Assembly: GCF_030158645.1 (NCBI RefSeq) | Contig: NZ_JAOASO010000089.1 | Location: 62,001 to 126,000, forward strand | Direction of reading: 5' to 3' | DNA: 64,000 nt | From: Hydrogenophaga sp. | GTDB taxonomy: Bacteria > Pseudomonadota > Gammaproteobacteria > Burkholderiales > Burkholderiaceae_C | Shown: in pieces, positions 35,371-45,200 of the stretch | How positions within the stretch are numbered: position 1 is the stretch's first letter | How the letters are laid out: each line of letters begins with the position of its first letter | The notes under the pieces: model-generated | Database searches by the model: none | The model's input: the letters and a program-made list of their open reading frames with translations, nothing else | Told to the model about the DNA's origin: nothing | Translations under genes and position numbers: made by a program

Positions 35371-36345
35371 TCAGCGTCCGCCCAGGCTTTCCTTTTCCAT
35401 CAGCAGGTAGGTGTTGTAGGCGTTCATGCGGTTGGCAAACCGGAACATGGGCATGGGCTCGAAGCGGCTCCAGTCGGTGGCGCTGTAGGCGTCTTCAAAC
35501 GGCACCAGTTCTTTGGCGGCCTTGCCCATGGTGCTGCGCAAATAGGTGAGGTAGTCGCGCATCACCGCCATGTCCTGGCGCGGCTCGGTGGACGCCGCGC
35601 CGTGACCGGGCACCGCCACGGCGACGTCAAAACGCAGCAGGCGTTCGAGGGACTGGATCCACTGGTTGCTGTCGGCCTGGCCCACAAACGGCAGGCGCCC
35701 CGCGAACATGAGATCGCCGGCGAACAGCACGCGCTCGCTCGGCACATGAATGGCCAGGTCTTCCGGCGTGTGCGACGGACCCACGCGCTCCAGCACGAAG
35801 CGCATGCCCGAGAGCTCCAGCGCGGTGGAGTCGGTGAGCCAGCGGTCGGCCGGCACCAGGCGGGTGTTGTCGTCCACCCAGGGCGCGAGCTCGCTGCGCG
35901 AAGCCACCAGGCGCTGCGCGGCGGTGTCCGAATTCAGGTAGGTGCGCGCGTCCTGCTGCGCCACGATCTGGGCGCCCAGCTCCTTGAACACCTGCAGGCC
36001 GTATATGTGGTCGGCGTGGTAGTGCGTCACGATCACGTGGGTGATGGGCTTGGGCGTGATCTCCGCGATTTTCTGCACCAGCCGGCGCGCGAGTGCGGGC
36101 GAGCCCAGCGCGTCGATCACCACCACCCCTTGTGGCGCCACCACAAAGGCGGCGTTGCTGATGAAGTTCTGGTTGGCCGGCGAGCCCAGTGCGGCCAGGC
36201 CCTGCACATACCAGCTGTTGGGACCGACCTTTTGCGGCTGCATGTCGCCCGGGGTCTGCGCCCATGCACCCAGGCTCAACGCAGCCAGGCTCATCGCGAG
36301 GGCACGGGCCAGTCCCCGACGCAGGCTGATGGAGATCGACATCAT
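35371..36345 (-). CDS. Exported metallo-beta-lactamase-fold hydrolase (SoxH-like)
   Basis: 324 residues. Signal peptide (LARALAMSLAALSLGAWA) then a metallo-beta-lactamase fold: VVVIDALGSPALARRLVQKI, the metal motif THYHADH (HVIVTHYHADHIYG), LFAGDLMFAG and VPGHG with the remaining ligands. Close relatives are labelled SoxH or quinoprotein-relay metallohydrolase. It is grouped with a periplasmic rhodanese (upstream, 21 bp) and a MOT1-type transporter (downstream), which suggests sulfur chemistry. Exact substrate unknown. Confidence 0.87.
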   Translation of the reverse strand: MMSISISLRRGLARALAMSLAALSLGAWAQTPGDMQPQKVGPNSWYVQGLAALGSPANQNFISNAAFVVAPQGVVVIDALGSPALARRLVQKIAEITPKPITHVIVTHYHADHIYGLQVFKELGAQIVAQQDARTYLNSDTAAQRLVASRSELAPWVDDNTRLVPADRWLTDSTALELSGMRFVLERVGPSHTPEDLAIHVPSERVLFAGDLMFAGRLPFVGQADSNQWIQSLERLLRFDVAVAVPGHGAASTEPRQDMAVMRDYLTYLRSTMGKAAKELVPFEDAYSATDWSRFEPMPMFRFANRMNAYNTYLLMEKESLGGR

Positions 36346-36366
36346 GGGATGCTCCTTTTCAGACGT

Positions 36367-36828
36367 TCAGTGTTTTGCGGGGGCGGGGGTGCGGCTCGCG
36401 GCATCAAAGCCGCCCTTGGCCTTCCACTCTTCCATGCCGCCCTGCAAGATGCGCAGGTTGTCCCAGCCCGCCACGCGCAGCGCAAAGCCGGCCTGTGCCG
36501 ACAGCGAGCCGGTGTTGCAGTAGATCAGCACGGGCTTGTCTTTGGGGATCGAACTGCGCTTGGCCAGCACCTGGCGCCAGTCCATGTTGATGGCGCCGGG
36601 AATGTGGCCCTTGGCAAACTGCCCGGCGTCGCGCGCATCGATCAACACGAACTTTTTCCAGTCGTCCCTGGGGATCTGCTCGGCAAAGATCACGCCGCCG
36701 CCGTACTCCACAAACTCGAGGTAGGCCTCCATCTCGTCGATGGCGGCGGCCTTGTCCGCCAGGGCGGCGGTGGGGCCGAGCAGGGCGAGGGTGCTCAGCA
36801 CCGAGAGTGCGATGTGTCGGGGGTGCAT
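36367..36828 (-). CDS. Periplasmic single-domain rhodanese
   Basis: 153 residues. Signal peptide (SVLSTLALLGPTAALA, to about residue 24) and one rhodanese domain: VLIDARDAGQFAKGHIPGAI and the active-site loop VLIYCNTGSLSAQ with Cys104. It would carry a persulfide in the periplasm. GGAGA precedes the ATG at 36828. It lies upstream of the metallo-beta-lactamase gene on the same strand and downstream of the SUMF1-like gene across an 89-bp gap containing an inverted repeat (36853-36868). Confidence 0.9.
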   Translation of the reverse strand: MHPRHIALSVLSTLALLGPTAALADKAAAIDEMEAYLEFVEYGGGVIFAEQIPRDDWKKFVLIDARDAGQFAKGHIPGAINMDWRQVLAKRSSIPKDKPVLIYCNTGSLSAQAGFALRVAGWDNLRILQGGMEEWKAKGGFDAASRTPAPAKH

Positions 36829-36852
36829 GTTGTCTCCGTTATTTGGAAGTAA

Positions 36853-36868
36853 ATCAGCAATCACTGAT
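36853..36868. promoter_or_regulatory. Inverted repeat upstream of the rhodanese gene
   Basis: ATCAG, six bases, CTGAT, in an AT-rich stretch unlike its surroundings and about 25 bp upstream of the rhodanese start. It may be a regulator site or promoter for the rhodanese/metallohydrolase unit. Confidence 0.4.
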
Positions 36869-36917
36869 ATTGTGAGCCGAATTTGAACGGCCGGGAACCG
36901 GTCCAGCGCGGGGCGCC

Positions 36918-37625
36918 TCAGCCGTAGGCGCAGCGAAAGCCGATGTACACCGCGAAGAAATCGGCGGGCTTCCAGGCCACCACGTCGGCCTTCATCTGCG
37001 AGGCGCCGTACCACCAGGAGCCACCCATGGTGCGGCGCTCGTTGCCCTGGGCATCGCTCACCCATTCCCAGGCATTGGCGCCCATGTCGTGCAAGCCATT
37101 GACGCCGGCCGTGGTGTCGCCAGCCGGCGCAGCGCGGGGCCAGCGGTCGGCGTCGCTGGTGTTGGCGCCCAGCGGGCTGTTGCCGGTGGACCAGGGGTAG
37201 GTGGTGCCGCGCTGCCAGGGCGCGGGTGGGGCGGCGCGCTGCTCGGTGAAGGCCGCGCTCAGCCATTCGGCGGCGGTGGGCAGGCGCCCGCCGACCCAGC
37301 GGCAGTAGGCCGCCGCTTCCGCGTGCGTGAGGTGCACGGCGGGCAGCTGCTGGGAGGCGGGGGGCACGCCATCGGGTTGGCGCCAGTTCCAGCCGCTCCG
37401 TCGCTGCCAGCCGCCGTCGAATTCAAAGCCACCGCCTTCGGTTTCCGCGCGCGTCACGGTGGATGTGGCCTGGGCAAAGCGGGCGAACTGCGCGATCGTG
37501 ACCTCGGTGCGGTCGATCGCCATCGCGTTCAGCGGGACGCGGTCAGCGGCGGCCGGTTGGGCCAGCACCGGCGTGGCCGACGCCGTCACGAGGCAGGCTG
37601 CAAAAGCAAGGCGTGGGTGTTTCAT
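36918..37625 (-). CDS. SUMF1/FGE-like exported protein without catalytic Cys (NirV-like?)
   Basis: 235 residues. Signal peptide (LAFAACLVTASATPVLAQ), then a C-type-lectin-like SUMF1 fold: MAIDRTEVTIAQFARFAQAT, AVHLTHAEAAAYCRWVGGRL, PTAAEWLSAAF, GANAWEWVSDAQG and the final GGSWWYGASQM and IGFRCAYG. True formylglycine-generating enzymes have a Cys pair in the loop where this protein reads SWWYGASQMK, so it is unlikely to make formylglycine. NirV, a SUMF1-like protein seen with nirK in denitrifiers, is one possible relative. Its neighbours are the rhodanese gene and a thioesterase gene. Confidence 0.8.
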   Translation of the reverse strand: MKHPRLAFAACLVTASATPVLAQPAAADRVPLNAMAIDRTEVTIAQFARFAQATSTVTRAETEGGGFEFDGGWQRRSGWNWRQPDGVPPASQQLPAVHLTHAEAAAYCRWVGGRLPTAAEWLSAAFTEQRAAPPAPWQRGTTYPWSTGNSPLGANTSDADRWPRAAPAGDTTAGVNGLHDMGANAWEWVSDAQGNERRTMGGSWWYGASQMKADVVAWKPADFFAVYIGFRCAYG

Positions 37626-37640
37626 GGCCGTTGTGATCCG

Positions 37641-37671
37641 CTCAGCCCGAAGTGGTTCGCAGCTCGTCGAA
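37641..37671. repeat. Remnant of a REP-like element at the thioesterase stop codon
   Basis: On the minus strand the end of the thioesterase gene reads TTCGACGAGCTG, ten bases, then TTCGGGCTGAGC. The last 12-mer is identical to the core of the repeat in dnaE2 (57548-57594) and supplies the TGA stop. It may be chance. Confidence 0.35.
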
Positions 37672-38127
37672 GCGGCTGGCAAATTCCTGGCGCAGCTGTT
37701 TGCGCACCTGGGCCGCGGCGTGGCGGCGGCGCTCGTCGGGGGTGTCGGGCTGCAGCTTGGGCACCGGCACGGGTTTGCCGTCTTCGCCCACCGCCACCAT
37801 CGTGAAGAAGCAGCTGTTGGCGTGGCGCACCACCTGGTTGCGGATGTTCTCGGTCACCACCTTGATGCCGATCTCCATCGACGAGGTGCCGGTGTGGTTC
37901 ACCGAGGCCATGAAGGTCACGAGTTCACCCACGTGAATGGGCTGGCGGAACATGACCTGGTCCACCGAGAGCGTGACCACATAGCTGCGCGCATAGCGGC
38001 TGGCGCAGGCATAGGCCACCTGGTCAAGCAGCTTGAGGATGGTGCCACCGTGCACATTGCCCGAGAAGTTGGCCATGTCCGGCGTCATGAGCACGGTCAT
38101 GGTGAGTTGGTGGGTCGGCAGGTCCAT
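37642..38127 (-). CDS. Acyl-CoA thioesterase, YciA-type hot-dog fold
   Basis: 161 residues. One hot-dog domain with MANFSGNVHGGTILKLLDQV containing the conserved Asn-x-x-Gly-Gly loop and Asp, then RYARSYVVTLSVDQVMFRQP and VHHTG-type strand (ASVNHTGTSSMEIGIKV). The charged C-terminal tail (DERRRHAAAQVRKQ) is common in the family. It hydrolyses acyl-CoA in the cytosol. Start ATG at 38127 is preferred; the frame is open upstream without protein-like character. The stop codon lies in a repeat-like 12-mer. Confidence 0.9.
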   Translation of the reverse strand: MDLPTHQLTMTVLMTPDMANFSGNVHGGTILKLLDQVAYACASRYARSYVVTLSVDQVMFRQPIHVGELVTFMASVNHTGTSSMEIGIKVVTENIRNQVVRHANSCFFTMVAVGEDGKPVPVPKLQPDTPDERRRHAAAQVRKQLRQEFASRFDELRTTSG

Positions 38128-38326
38128 GGTCGGGTTCCCGGTCAAGCGCAGCACAGCGCTGCAGGCGCGGATTGTGCCCGTGTCCCTGGGCCGGTCCGGC
38201 GGGGCCCACGACCGGTGGCGGTTCTCCTGTAGGTCCCTTCCTACGTGCGCACGCCCGTTCGACCGACAGACCGGCGGCGCCCTTGCCGGAAAACTGGAGG
38301 CATCCATTTTTTCAAGAGGCCCAGCC

Positions 38327-39187
38327 ATGACCATCGCCCTGGAAACTTCGCTGCTCGACGCGCCCAAAGCGCAAGCGCTGTCGGCGCGCGCCGTCGGTTC
38401 AGCTTCAAGCCTTTTCCCTCGGGGCCCTGTCGCGCCCGGCCTGCTCGGCAACCAGCTGCTGGCGGCTTTGCCCGCTTGTGACTGGCAACACCTCTCGAAA
38501 CACATGGAGCTGGTCGAAATGCCCCTCGGTCAGGTGCTCTACGAGTCGGGCAGCGACCTGAACCACGTCTACTTTCCCACCACCGCCATCGTGTCGTTGC
38601 TCAATCTCTCGGCCAGCGGCGCCTGCGCCGAATTCGCCACCGTCGGCAACGACGGGGTGGTGGGTGTGCCGCTGCTGATGGGGGGCATGTCCACCAACGG
38701 CCGTGCGGTCGTGCAGAGCGCCGGTCACGGCCACCGGCTGCACCGACAGGTCGTGGTGGATGAGCTGCATGCGGGCGGCGCGGTGATGCAGCTGCTGATG
38801 CGCTACACCCAGGCCCTGCTGACGCAAGTGGCGCAAAACGCGCTGTGCAACCGCCACCACGCCGTCGAGCAGCAGGTGAGTCGACTGATCCTGCAGAACC
38901 TGGACCGGGTGCAGGGCAACTGCCTCCAGATGACGCAGGAACTGCTGGCCAGCAAACTGGGTGTGCGCCGCGAGAGCGTCACGCTGGTGGCGCTGTCCTT
39001 GCAGCGAGACGGCCTGATCCGCTATGCGCGTGGCCGCATCGAGGTGCTGGACCGCCAGGGTCTGGAGGCGAGGGCCTGCGAGTGTTATGCCGTGGTAAAG
39101 CTCGAATGCGACCGCCTGTTGCCGCCAGCGCCAACGGAAGCCGCCGTTCTCTGGGCCATGGAGCGCACCGGAGTTCGCTTGGGTTGA
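38327..39187 (+). CDS. Crp/Fnr-family regulator (paralogue of the first gene)
   Basis: 286 residues. A poorly conserved N-terminus (1-45) precedes a cyclic-nucleotide-binding-like beta roll (LGQVLYESGSDLNHVYFPTT, FATVGNDGVVGVPLLMGG), the dimerisation helix (NRHHAVEQQVSRLILQNL) and a winged helix (LLASKLGVRRESVTLVALSL, RYARGRIEVL). No phosphate-binding cassette or FNR-type Cys cluster is visible, so neither cAMP nor an Fe-S cluster is likely. Start chosen at MTIALETS. It is divergent from the thioesterase gene and monocistronic by position. Target unknown. Confidence 0.88.
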   Translation: MTIALETSLLDAPKAQALSARAVGSASSLFPRGPVAPGLLGNQLLAALPACDWQHLSKHMELVEMPLGQVLYESGSDLNHVYFPTTAIVSLLNLSASGACAEFATVGNDGVVGVPLLMGGMSTNGRAVVQSAGHGHRLHRQVVVDELHAGGAVMQLLMRYTQALLTQVAQNALCNRHHAVEQQVSRLILQNLDRVQGNCLQMTQELLASKLGVRRESVTLVALSLQRDGLIRYARGRIEVLDRQGLEARACECYAVVKLECDRLLPPAPTEAAVLWAMERTGVRLG

Positions 39188-39262
39188 CACCGGCAACCTA
39201 CCTTTTGTCACAGGTGCTGCGTTGAACGCGGTTAGATTGCGTCCACTGAACAGGAGAAACAC

Positions 39263-39814
39263 ATGGACAAGTCAATGATCAAGGGCATGGCGGTGGGCGG
39301 TCTGGCCATGGTGGTGCTGGGCGCCAGCGGCGTCACCGGCTATAAGGCCCTGACCCAACCCAAGGTGGCCGATGTGGTGGCGGTGAAAGAAATCACGCAG
39401 ACCGTGAGGACGCCGCGCGAGGTGTGTGAAACCGTGGCCGTGCAGCGCACGGCGCCGGTGAAAGACCAGAACCGCATCGCCGGCACGGTGGTGGGTGGTC
39501 TGGCCGGTGGCCTGCTGGGCAGCGCGGTGGGCAATGGCACCGGCAAGACCGTGGCCACCCTGGCAGGGGCGGCGGCCGGCGGTTATGCCGGCAACCAGGT
39601 GCAGAAGAACATGCAGCAAAAAGACGTGATCACGACCAGCGAGCAACGCTGCAGGACCGTGCAGGACAAGTCGCAAAAGCTCGTGGGCTACGACGTGACC
39701 TACCGGCTTGATGGCAAGGACGGCACGGTGCGCACCAGCTTCAAGCCCGGTGACACGTTGCCGGTGAAAGACGGCCAGGTGGTGACCACGCCACCCGCCG
39801 ACAACAACTCTTGA
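39263..39814 (+). CDS. Glycine-zipper (2TM) outer-membrane-type protein
   Basis: 183 residues. An N-terminal hydrophobic segment (GMAVGGLAMVVLGASGVTGY) may be a signal or anchor. The glycine zipper is GTVVGGLAGGLLGSAVGNGT plus GAAAGGYAGNQVQ (about residues 74-112). The C-terminal part (VGYDVTYRLDGKDGTVRTSF) resembles the beta region of SlyB/PcP-like proteins. Such proteins often sit in the envelope and support membrane integrity. CAGGAGAAA precedes the ATG. A terminator follows at 39818. Confidence 0.88.
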   Translation: MDKSMIKGMAVGGLAMVVLGASGVTGYKALTQPKVADVVAVKEITQTVRTPREVCETVAVQRTAPVKDQNRIAGTVVGGLAGGLLGSAVGNGTGKTVATLAGAAAGGYAGNQVQKNMQQKDVITTSEQRCRTVQDKSQKLVGYDVTYRLDGKDGTVRTSFKPGDTLPVKDGQVVTTPPADNNS

Positions 39815-39817
39815 ACC

Positions 39818-39841
39818 AGCGGCCCGAAACGGGCCGTTGTT
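39818..39841. terminator. Rho-independent terminator
   Basis: CGGCCCG, AAA loop, CGGGCCG form a 7-bp stem (nine with flanking A-T and G-T pairs), then TTGTT. It sits between the glycine-zipper gene and the convergent reductase gene, so it may serve both strands. Confidence 0.7.
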
Positions 39842-39852
39842 CTGTGAGCCGC

Positions 39853-40737
39853 TCAGTCGGGCGACACCGGGTGGTCGGCCATCAGCTCCAGCGCTTTCAC
39901 CAACGCCGAGTGATCCAGGTCCCCCATGCCGTGCGCGGCGCAGGCCTGCATCAGCTGGGCGGCGTTCGCGGTTTGCGGCAGTGACACACCGATTTCCTTC
40001 GCGCCTTGCAGCGCCAGGTTCAGGTCTTTCTGGTGCAGCTTGATGCGAAAGCCCGGGTTGAAGGTTCGCTTGATCATGCGTTCGCCGTGCACTTCCAGGA
40101 TGCGGCTCGCCGCAAAACCGCCCATGAGCGCCTGGCGCACCTTGGCCGGGTCGGCACCGGCCTTGCTGGCGAACACCAGCGCTTCGCTCACGGCGGCGAT
40201 GTTGAGTGCCACGATGATCTGGTTGGCCACCTTGGTGGTCTGGCCGTCGCCATTGCCACCCACCAGCGTGATGTTCTTGCCCATCAGCTCCAGCAGTGGC
40301 TTGATGCGCTCGAAGACCGCTGCGTGGCCGCCGCACATGATGGTGAGTGAAGCCGCCTTGGCGCCCACTTCACCACCCGAGACCGGCGCGTCGATGTAGT
40401 CGGCGCCCAGGTCGTTGATCTTCTTCGCGAAGGTCTTGGTGGCCATCGGCGAAATCGAACTCATGTCGACCACGACCTTGCCTTTGCCGATGCCTTGCGC
40501 CACGCCGTTCTCGCCGAACAGCACGGCTTCCACGTCGGGGGTGTCGGGCACCATGGTGAACACCACCTCGGCCTCGCGCGCCACGGCGGCCGCGTGGTCG
40601 CAGCGCACGGCGCCGGCGGCTTGAATGGCCTCCGGTACCTGGCTGCGTGTGTGTACGAACAGCTGGTGGCCCGCGTTGGCGAGGTGCAAGGCCATGGGCG
40701 TGCCCATGATGCCCAGACCGATGAATCCGATCTTCAT
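39853..40737 (-). CDS. GarR/GlxR-type 3-hydroxyacid dehydrogenase (tartronate semialdehyde reductase-like)
   Basis: 294 residues. The NAD(P)-binding start KIGFIGLGIMGTPMALHLAN carries GLGIMG; DAPVSGGEVGAKAASLTIMC (substrate loop), NITLVGGNGDGQTTKVANQI with the catalytic Lys, and PGFRIKLHQKDLNLALQGAK are the 3-hydroxyisobutyrate dehydrogenase-family motifs. The whole is closest to 2-hydroxy-3-oxopropionate (tartronate semialdehyde) reductases of glyoxylate metabolism. No gcl, hyi or garK is adjacent. The start was set at MKIGFIGLG. Confidence 0.9.
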   Translation of the reverse strand: MKIGFIGLGIMGTPMALHLANAGHQLFVHTRSQVPEAIQAAGAVRCDHAAAVAREAEVVFTMVPDTPDVEAVLFGENGVAQGIGKGKVVVDMSSISPMATKTFAKKINDLGADYIDAPVSGGEVGAKAASLTIMCGGHAAVFERIKPLLELMGKNITLVGGNGDGQTTKVANQIIVALNIAAVSEALVFASKAGADPAKVRQALMGGFAASRILEVHGERMIKRTFNPGFRIKLHQKDLNLALQGAKEIGVSLPQTANAAQLMQACAAHGMGDLDHSALVKALELMADHPVSPD

Positions 40738-40816
40738 GTGTCTTCCTGGTTGTTGAATGCAGAGGGCTTCAGTATCCCTCAGCACCCCCCGGGAGGCACA
40801 CCAGGACCAGGGCGGG

Positions 40817-42031
40817 TCACCTGATTTTCACGGCCTGTCCGTCGCCGATGGTGCTGCCCGGGTAGAGCAGCACCTGCTCACCTTCGCGCACGCCTTCACC
40901 CACCCAGGCCAGGTCGGCATGGCGCTCGCGCAGCGTCACAGCGCGGGCCACGGCGCGCTGGCCCTCGACCACGAACACGCGCCACGCCGTGCCGTCGCGC
41001 ACCAGTGCCGCGCTGGGCACGAGCAGGGCGCCGGCCTGGCTGGAGACGGTGATGCGCGCGTCGACCCGAAAGCCATCACCCAACCGCTGCGATCCTGGCG
41101 CGGTGGTGTCCAGATCCACGATCACGTTCACCCGCTGTTCTTCAATGCCCAGGGCCGACACCTTGGTGAAGGCCACCGGCTCGATGCGCACCACATGGCC
41201 CGGCAGTGCCGGCGCACCGGTGGTGAGCGTGAGCCTGGCTGGCGAGCCCGGCGCGATCTGCTGCACCTCGCTGGAGAGCACGTCGATCACCGCCTCCACC
41301 GCGGTGATGTCGCCAATCTCCAGCAGGTGCTGTCCCGCGGTCACCGGGGAGGCGCTGTCCAGGTGCAGCTTGATCACCTGACCGTTGACCGGGCTCTTGA
41401 GTGTCCACAGGCCCTCCACGCGCGCACCCGCGCCGGGCTCCGAGCGGGCCAGCGCGGCCTGCGCTTCGGCCAGTGCGAACTCGGCGGCACGCACTTCGGC
41501 GCGCCCGGCGTCCAGCGCCTGCTGCGCCGAGCGCCGCGCCAGCACCGCCTGGTCGAGCGCGGAGGGCGCAATGAAGTTGTCGCGCGCGAGTTTCTGCGCG
41601 CGTTCGGCCTCCAGGCTGGCCTGCGCCAGTGCGGTGTCCAGGCGCTGCAGTTGTGCACTGGAGGCGCGGCGCGCTGCGTCGGCACTGCCCACGCGCTGCT
41701 GCAACACCAGCCGTGTGCGCGCGTCGATCATCTGCGGCGCCACGGGTGTGAGCGTGGCCACCACATCGCCCGCGCGCACGGCGTCGCCCACCTTGAGCGT
41801 GGGCCGTGCCAGCTCGGCCTGGGTGGGGGCCGAGATCAGGTAGCGGTGCTTCAGGCGCAGCTGGCCGTCTTCCTCGATCGCCTGTTCGAAGCGGCCAACG
41901 GTGACCGGCGCCACCTCGACCAGCAAGGGACGTGGCTGGAAGGCCCACCAGGTCAGGGCCACCACCGCCACCGCGGCGAGTGCCCAGGGTGCCCAGCGGC
42001 GCAGGGCAGGGAGCTTGTGCTTGGTGTTCAT
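40817..42031 (-). CDS. HlyD-family periplasmic adaptor (ABC exporter)
   Basis: 404 residues. One N-terminal membrane helix (ALAAVAVVALTWWAF, about 15-31), then the membrane-fusion-protein order: barrel-sandwich half (VGDAVRAGDVVATL), long alpha hairpin (about 105-210), second sandwich half (LKSPVNGQVIKLHLD), and beta-barrel (ARLTLTTGAPALPGHV). It bridges an inner-membrane exporter and the outer membrane or periplasm. Its start overlaps the permease gene by 4 bp. With the following FtsX-type permease and LolD-like ATPase it forms a three-gene exporter. Confidence 0.93.
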   Translation of the reverse strand: MNTKHKLPALRRWAPWALAAVAVVALTWWAFQPRPLLVEVAPVTVGRFEQAIEEDGQLRLKHRYLISAPTQAELARPTLKVGDAVRAGDVVATLTPVAPQMIDARTRLVLQQRVGSADAARRASSAQLQRLDTALAQASLEAERAQKLARDNFIAPSALDQAVLARRSAQQALDAGRAEVRAAEFALAEAQAALARSEPGAGARVEGLWTLKSPVNGQVIKLHLDSASPVTAGQHLLEIGDITAVEAVIDVLSSEVQQIAPGSPARLTLTTGAPALPGHVVRIEPVAFTKVSALGIEEQRVNVIVDLDTTAPGSQRLGDGFRVDARITVSSQAGALLVPSAALVRDGTAWRVFVVEGQRAVARAVTLRERHADLAWVGEGVREGEQVLLYPGSTIGDGQAVKIR

Positions 42032-44397
42032 TCGCGGACTTTCAAAACGGCAACGAGGTCGAGGCGGTCGATCTGGCGGCGCACCATCAGGGCACTCACC
42101 ACACCGGCGGCCAGCACGATGAGGGCGGCCCAGGCGTAGGTGGCGGGCTCGATCACCACCGGGAAATCGATGTTGTCCGAAGACATGAGGCGCATCATCA
42201 GGGTGGCCAGCGCCCAGCCCGCCACCGCGCCCAGCGGCAACGCCAACAGCAGTTCGGCACCGAGTTCGCCGAGCAGCAGCACCGAGACCTCGGCGCGCGT
42301 CATGCCCAGCACGCGCAGGCTCGCGAGTTCCCAGGCCCGTTCCGACAAGCTGATGCGCGCGGCGTTGTAAACAATGCCCACCGCCATGGCCACGGCGAAC
42401 AGCGTGAGGATGCCGCTGAACACGCCCATGTTGCGCGAGGTGGTCTCGTTGAAGCTGGCCATGGAGCCGGCCTTGTCGAACACCGCGTTGATCACCGGCG
42501 CGCGTTTGACCGCGGCCCAGAAGTCGGGCATGGCCAGCGGGTCCACGCGCAGCGCGGCCTCGGCCACGCCGGCGCCGTCGCGCGCCAATCCGTTCATGGC
42601 GTGCAGGTTCATGAAGGCCTGTTTGCCCATCATCGTGTGCACGATCTCAACCACCTCCACGGTGGTGCGGGTCTGGCTCCAGAGGCGGAACTCCACCTCC
42701 ACGCGGTCGCCCACGCGCGCGCCCACGGCCTTGGCCAGCAGCGAAGACATCACCAGCCCACTGGCGGGCATGGCCACCGGGCCGCGTGCGTCGTCCACCG
42801 CGCGCAGGAGCTGCGCATCGTCGATCAGGCCCATGAGCGACGCGTCCTCGGTCAGGCCGTGCAAGCGCACGCGCACCGGCTCGTTGCGGTAGGGCTCGGC
42901 GCTCATCACGCCGGGCAGGCGCTGCAGGTCCTGCACCACGTTCAGCGGCACCGGGCGGTGGAAGTTCACCAGCACGTCGCCTTGCTGCACCTGGCGGAAC
43001 TGCACGTCGACGATGTGGGCGATGGCGTCCAGCCAGAACGCACCCGAGATCTGCAGCGCCACCGACAGCGCGATGCCGGTCACGGTGAAGGCCGCGCGCA
43101 GCGGTCGGCGTTCGAAGTTGCGGATCACCATGAGCGCGCCGGTGCTCACGCGCCGGCCCAGGCCCAGCCGTTCGATCAGCGTCTGCCGGTAGCTCGGTGG
43201 GGCTGGGGGCTGCATGGCCTGTGCGGGCCGCAGGCGGACCACCGCGCGGATCGCCGTCCAGGTGCCCGCGGCGGCCGCGGCAAACGCCAGCACCGTGGCC
43301 ACCACCACCAGCCACGGCGTGGTGATGTAGGCCAGGTGGTTGAAGCGGAACACCTCGTCGTACAGCCCGAGCATCAGCTGGCCGATGACCAGGCTCAGCC
43401 CCAGCCCCGCCACCACGCCCAGCCCGGCGATCACCAGCGAGAGCTTGATGTAGTGCCACGCGATGCCGCCATCGCTGTAACCGAGCGCCTTGAGAGCGGC
43501 GATCTGGCTGCGCTGCGTGGCCACCTGGCGGCTGATGACCACGTTGAGGATGAACATGGCCACCGCGAGAAAGATGGACGGCAGCACGGTGCCCATGACC
43601 TTGAGCTGGGAGAGTTCGTCGGCCACGATCTTGGCCGAGAGCTGCTTGTCGCGGCCCACCGCGCCCAGCGTGCCGTAGGCGTCGAGCAGGCGGTCGGTCT
43701 GTTCGATCACGGCCGGCTGTGAAGCGCCGGCGTCCAGCCGCAACGCGGCCTGGTTGAAGGCGCCCTGCAGGTCGAAGGCGTGGGCCATGCGTTCGTGGTC
43801 GATCCACCAGATGCCGAAGGTCTGGTCGTCCGGCGCGCCGCCGCGCGAGGCAAACACGTACTCGGGCGAGATGGCGGTGCCCACCAGGTGCACCTGCTCC
43901 AGCCGGCCGTTGAGGATGGCGTTGACCCGGTCGCCGGGCTTCAGACCGCGCGCCACCGCGAACCGGTCGCTCACCACCGCCTCCAGCGCGCGGCCGCGCT
44001 CCGGCCAGCGCCCGCTGCGCAGCGTGAGTGCGTTCAGCCCCTGGCGCTGCGCGTGCGCCCGGGCGAGCTCCAGGCCGATGAAGCGGCCGGTCACCGGTGC
44101 GTCGGCGTTGGACAGCGCGATCTGCGCGTCCATCACCACGTCGAGCTTGACCTCGGCCACCCCCGGGATGGCGGCCAGCCGCGCGCCCAGGTGCACCGGC
44201 GCGCGCTTGACGCTGGCGAACACGTCGGCCAGGCGGTTGTCGCGGTAGAAGCTGTCGCGCGAGCCCTGCAGCGACTCGTGCACGGAGAACATGCCCACGA
44301 AACCGGCCACGCCGATGGCCACCACCACCGCGATGGTGATCACCTGCGCGCGCAGGCGCTGGAGATCGCGCCAGAGTTTGGTGTCGAGGGCTTTCAT
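42028..44397 (-). CDS. FtsX-type ABC permease (two-domain MacB/DevC-like)
   Basis: 789 residues. Two FtsX units each with a helix cluster: [20 protein letters not shown] (first helix), [20 protein letters not shown], and [20 protein letters not shown] near the C-terminus, separated by a large periplasmic region. The C-terminal FtsX half ends with [20 protein letters not shown], the usual coupling loop, and [19 protein letters not shown]. Exporters of this kind move lipids, lipoproteins, peptides or drugs, not substrates of the importer class. It overlaps the adaptor gene and precedes it after the ATPase gene (7-bp gap). Confidence 0.93.
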   Translation of the reverse strand: MKALDTKLWRDLQRLRAQVITIAVVVAIGVAGFVGMFSVHESLQGSRDSFYRDNRLADVFASVKRAPVHLGARLAAIPGVAEVKLDVVMDAQIALSNADAPVTGRFIGLELARAHAQRQGLNALTLRSGRWPERGRALEAVVSDRFAVARGLKPGDRVNAILNGRLEQVHLVGTAISPEYVFASRGGAPDDQTFGIWWIDHERMAHAFDLQGAFNQAALRLDAGASQPAVIEQTDRLLDAYGTLGAVGRDKQLSAKIVADELSQLKVMGTVLPSIFLAVAMFILNVVISRQVATQRSQIAALKALGYSDGGIAWHYIKLSLVIAGLGVVAGLGLSLVIGQLMLGLYDEVFRFNHLAYITTPWLVVVATVLAFAAAAAGTWTAIRAVVRLRPAQAMQPPAPPSYRQTLIERLGLGRRVSTGALMVIRNFERRPLRAAFTVTGIALSVALQISGAFWLDAIAHIVDVQFRQVQQGDVLVNFHRPVPLNVVQDLQRLPGVMSAEPYRNEPVRVRLHGLTEDASLMGLIDDAQLLRAVDDARGPVAMPASGLVMSSLLAKAVGARVGDRVEVEFRLWSQTRTTVEVVEIVHTMMGKQAFMNLHAMNGLARDGAGVAEAALRVDPLAMPDFWAAVKRAPVINAVFDKAGSMASFNETTSRNMGVFSGILTLFAVAMAVGIVYNAARISLSERAWELASLRVLGMTRAEVSVLLLGELGAELLLALPLGAVAGWALATLMMRLMSSDNIDFPVVIEPATYAWAALIVLAAGVVSALMVRRQIDRLDLVAVLKVRE

Positions 44398-44404
44398 GGT
44401 CGGC

Positions 44405-45142
<738 letters not shown>

Positions 45143-45200
45143 CGGTGGGGTGGGGCGAAAAATGCCTGCAACCATTCGACCACCCGGGCCCCCCTTCAAC

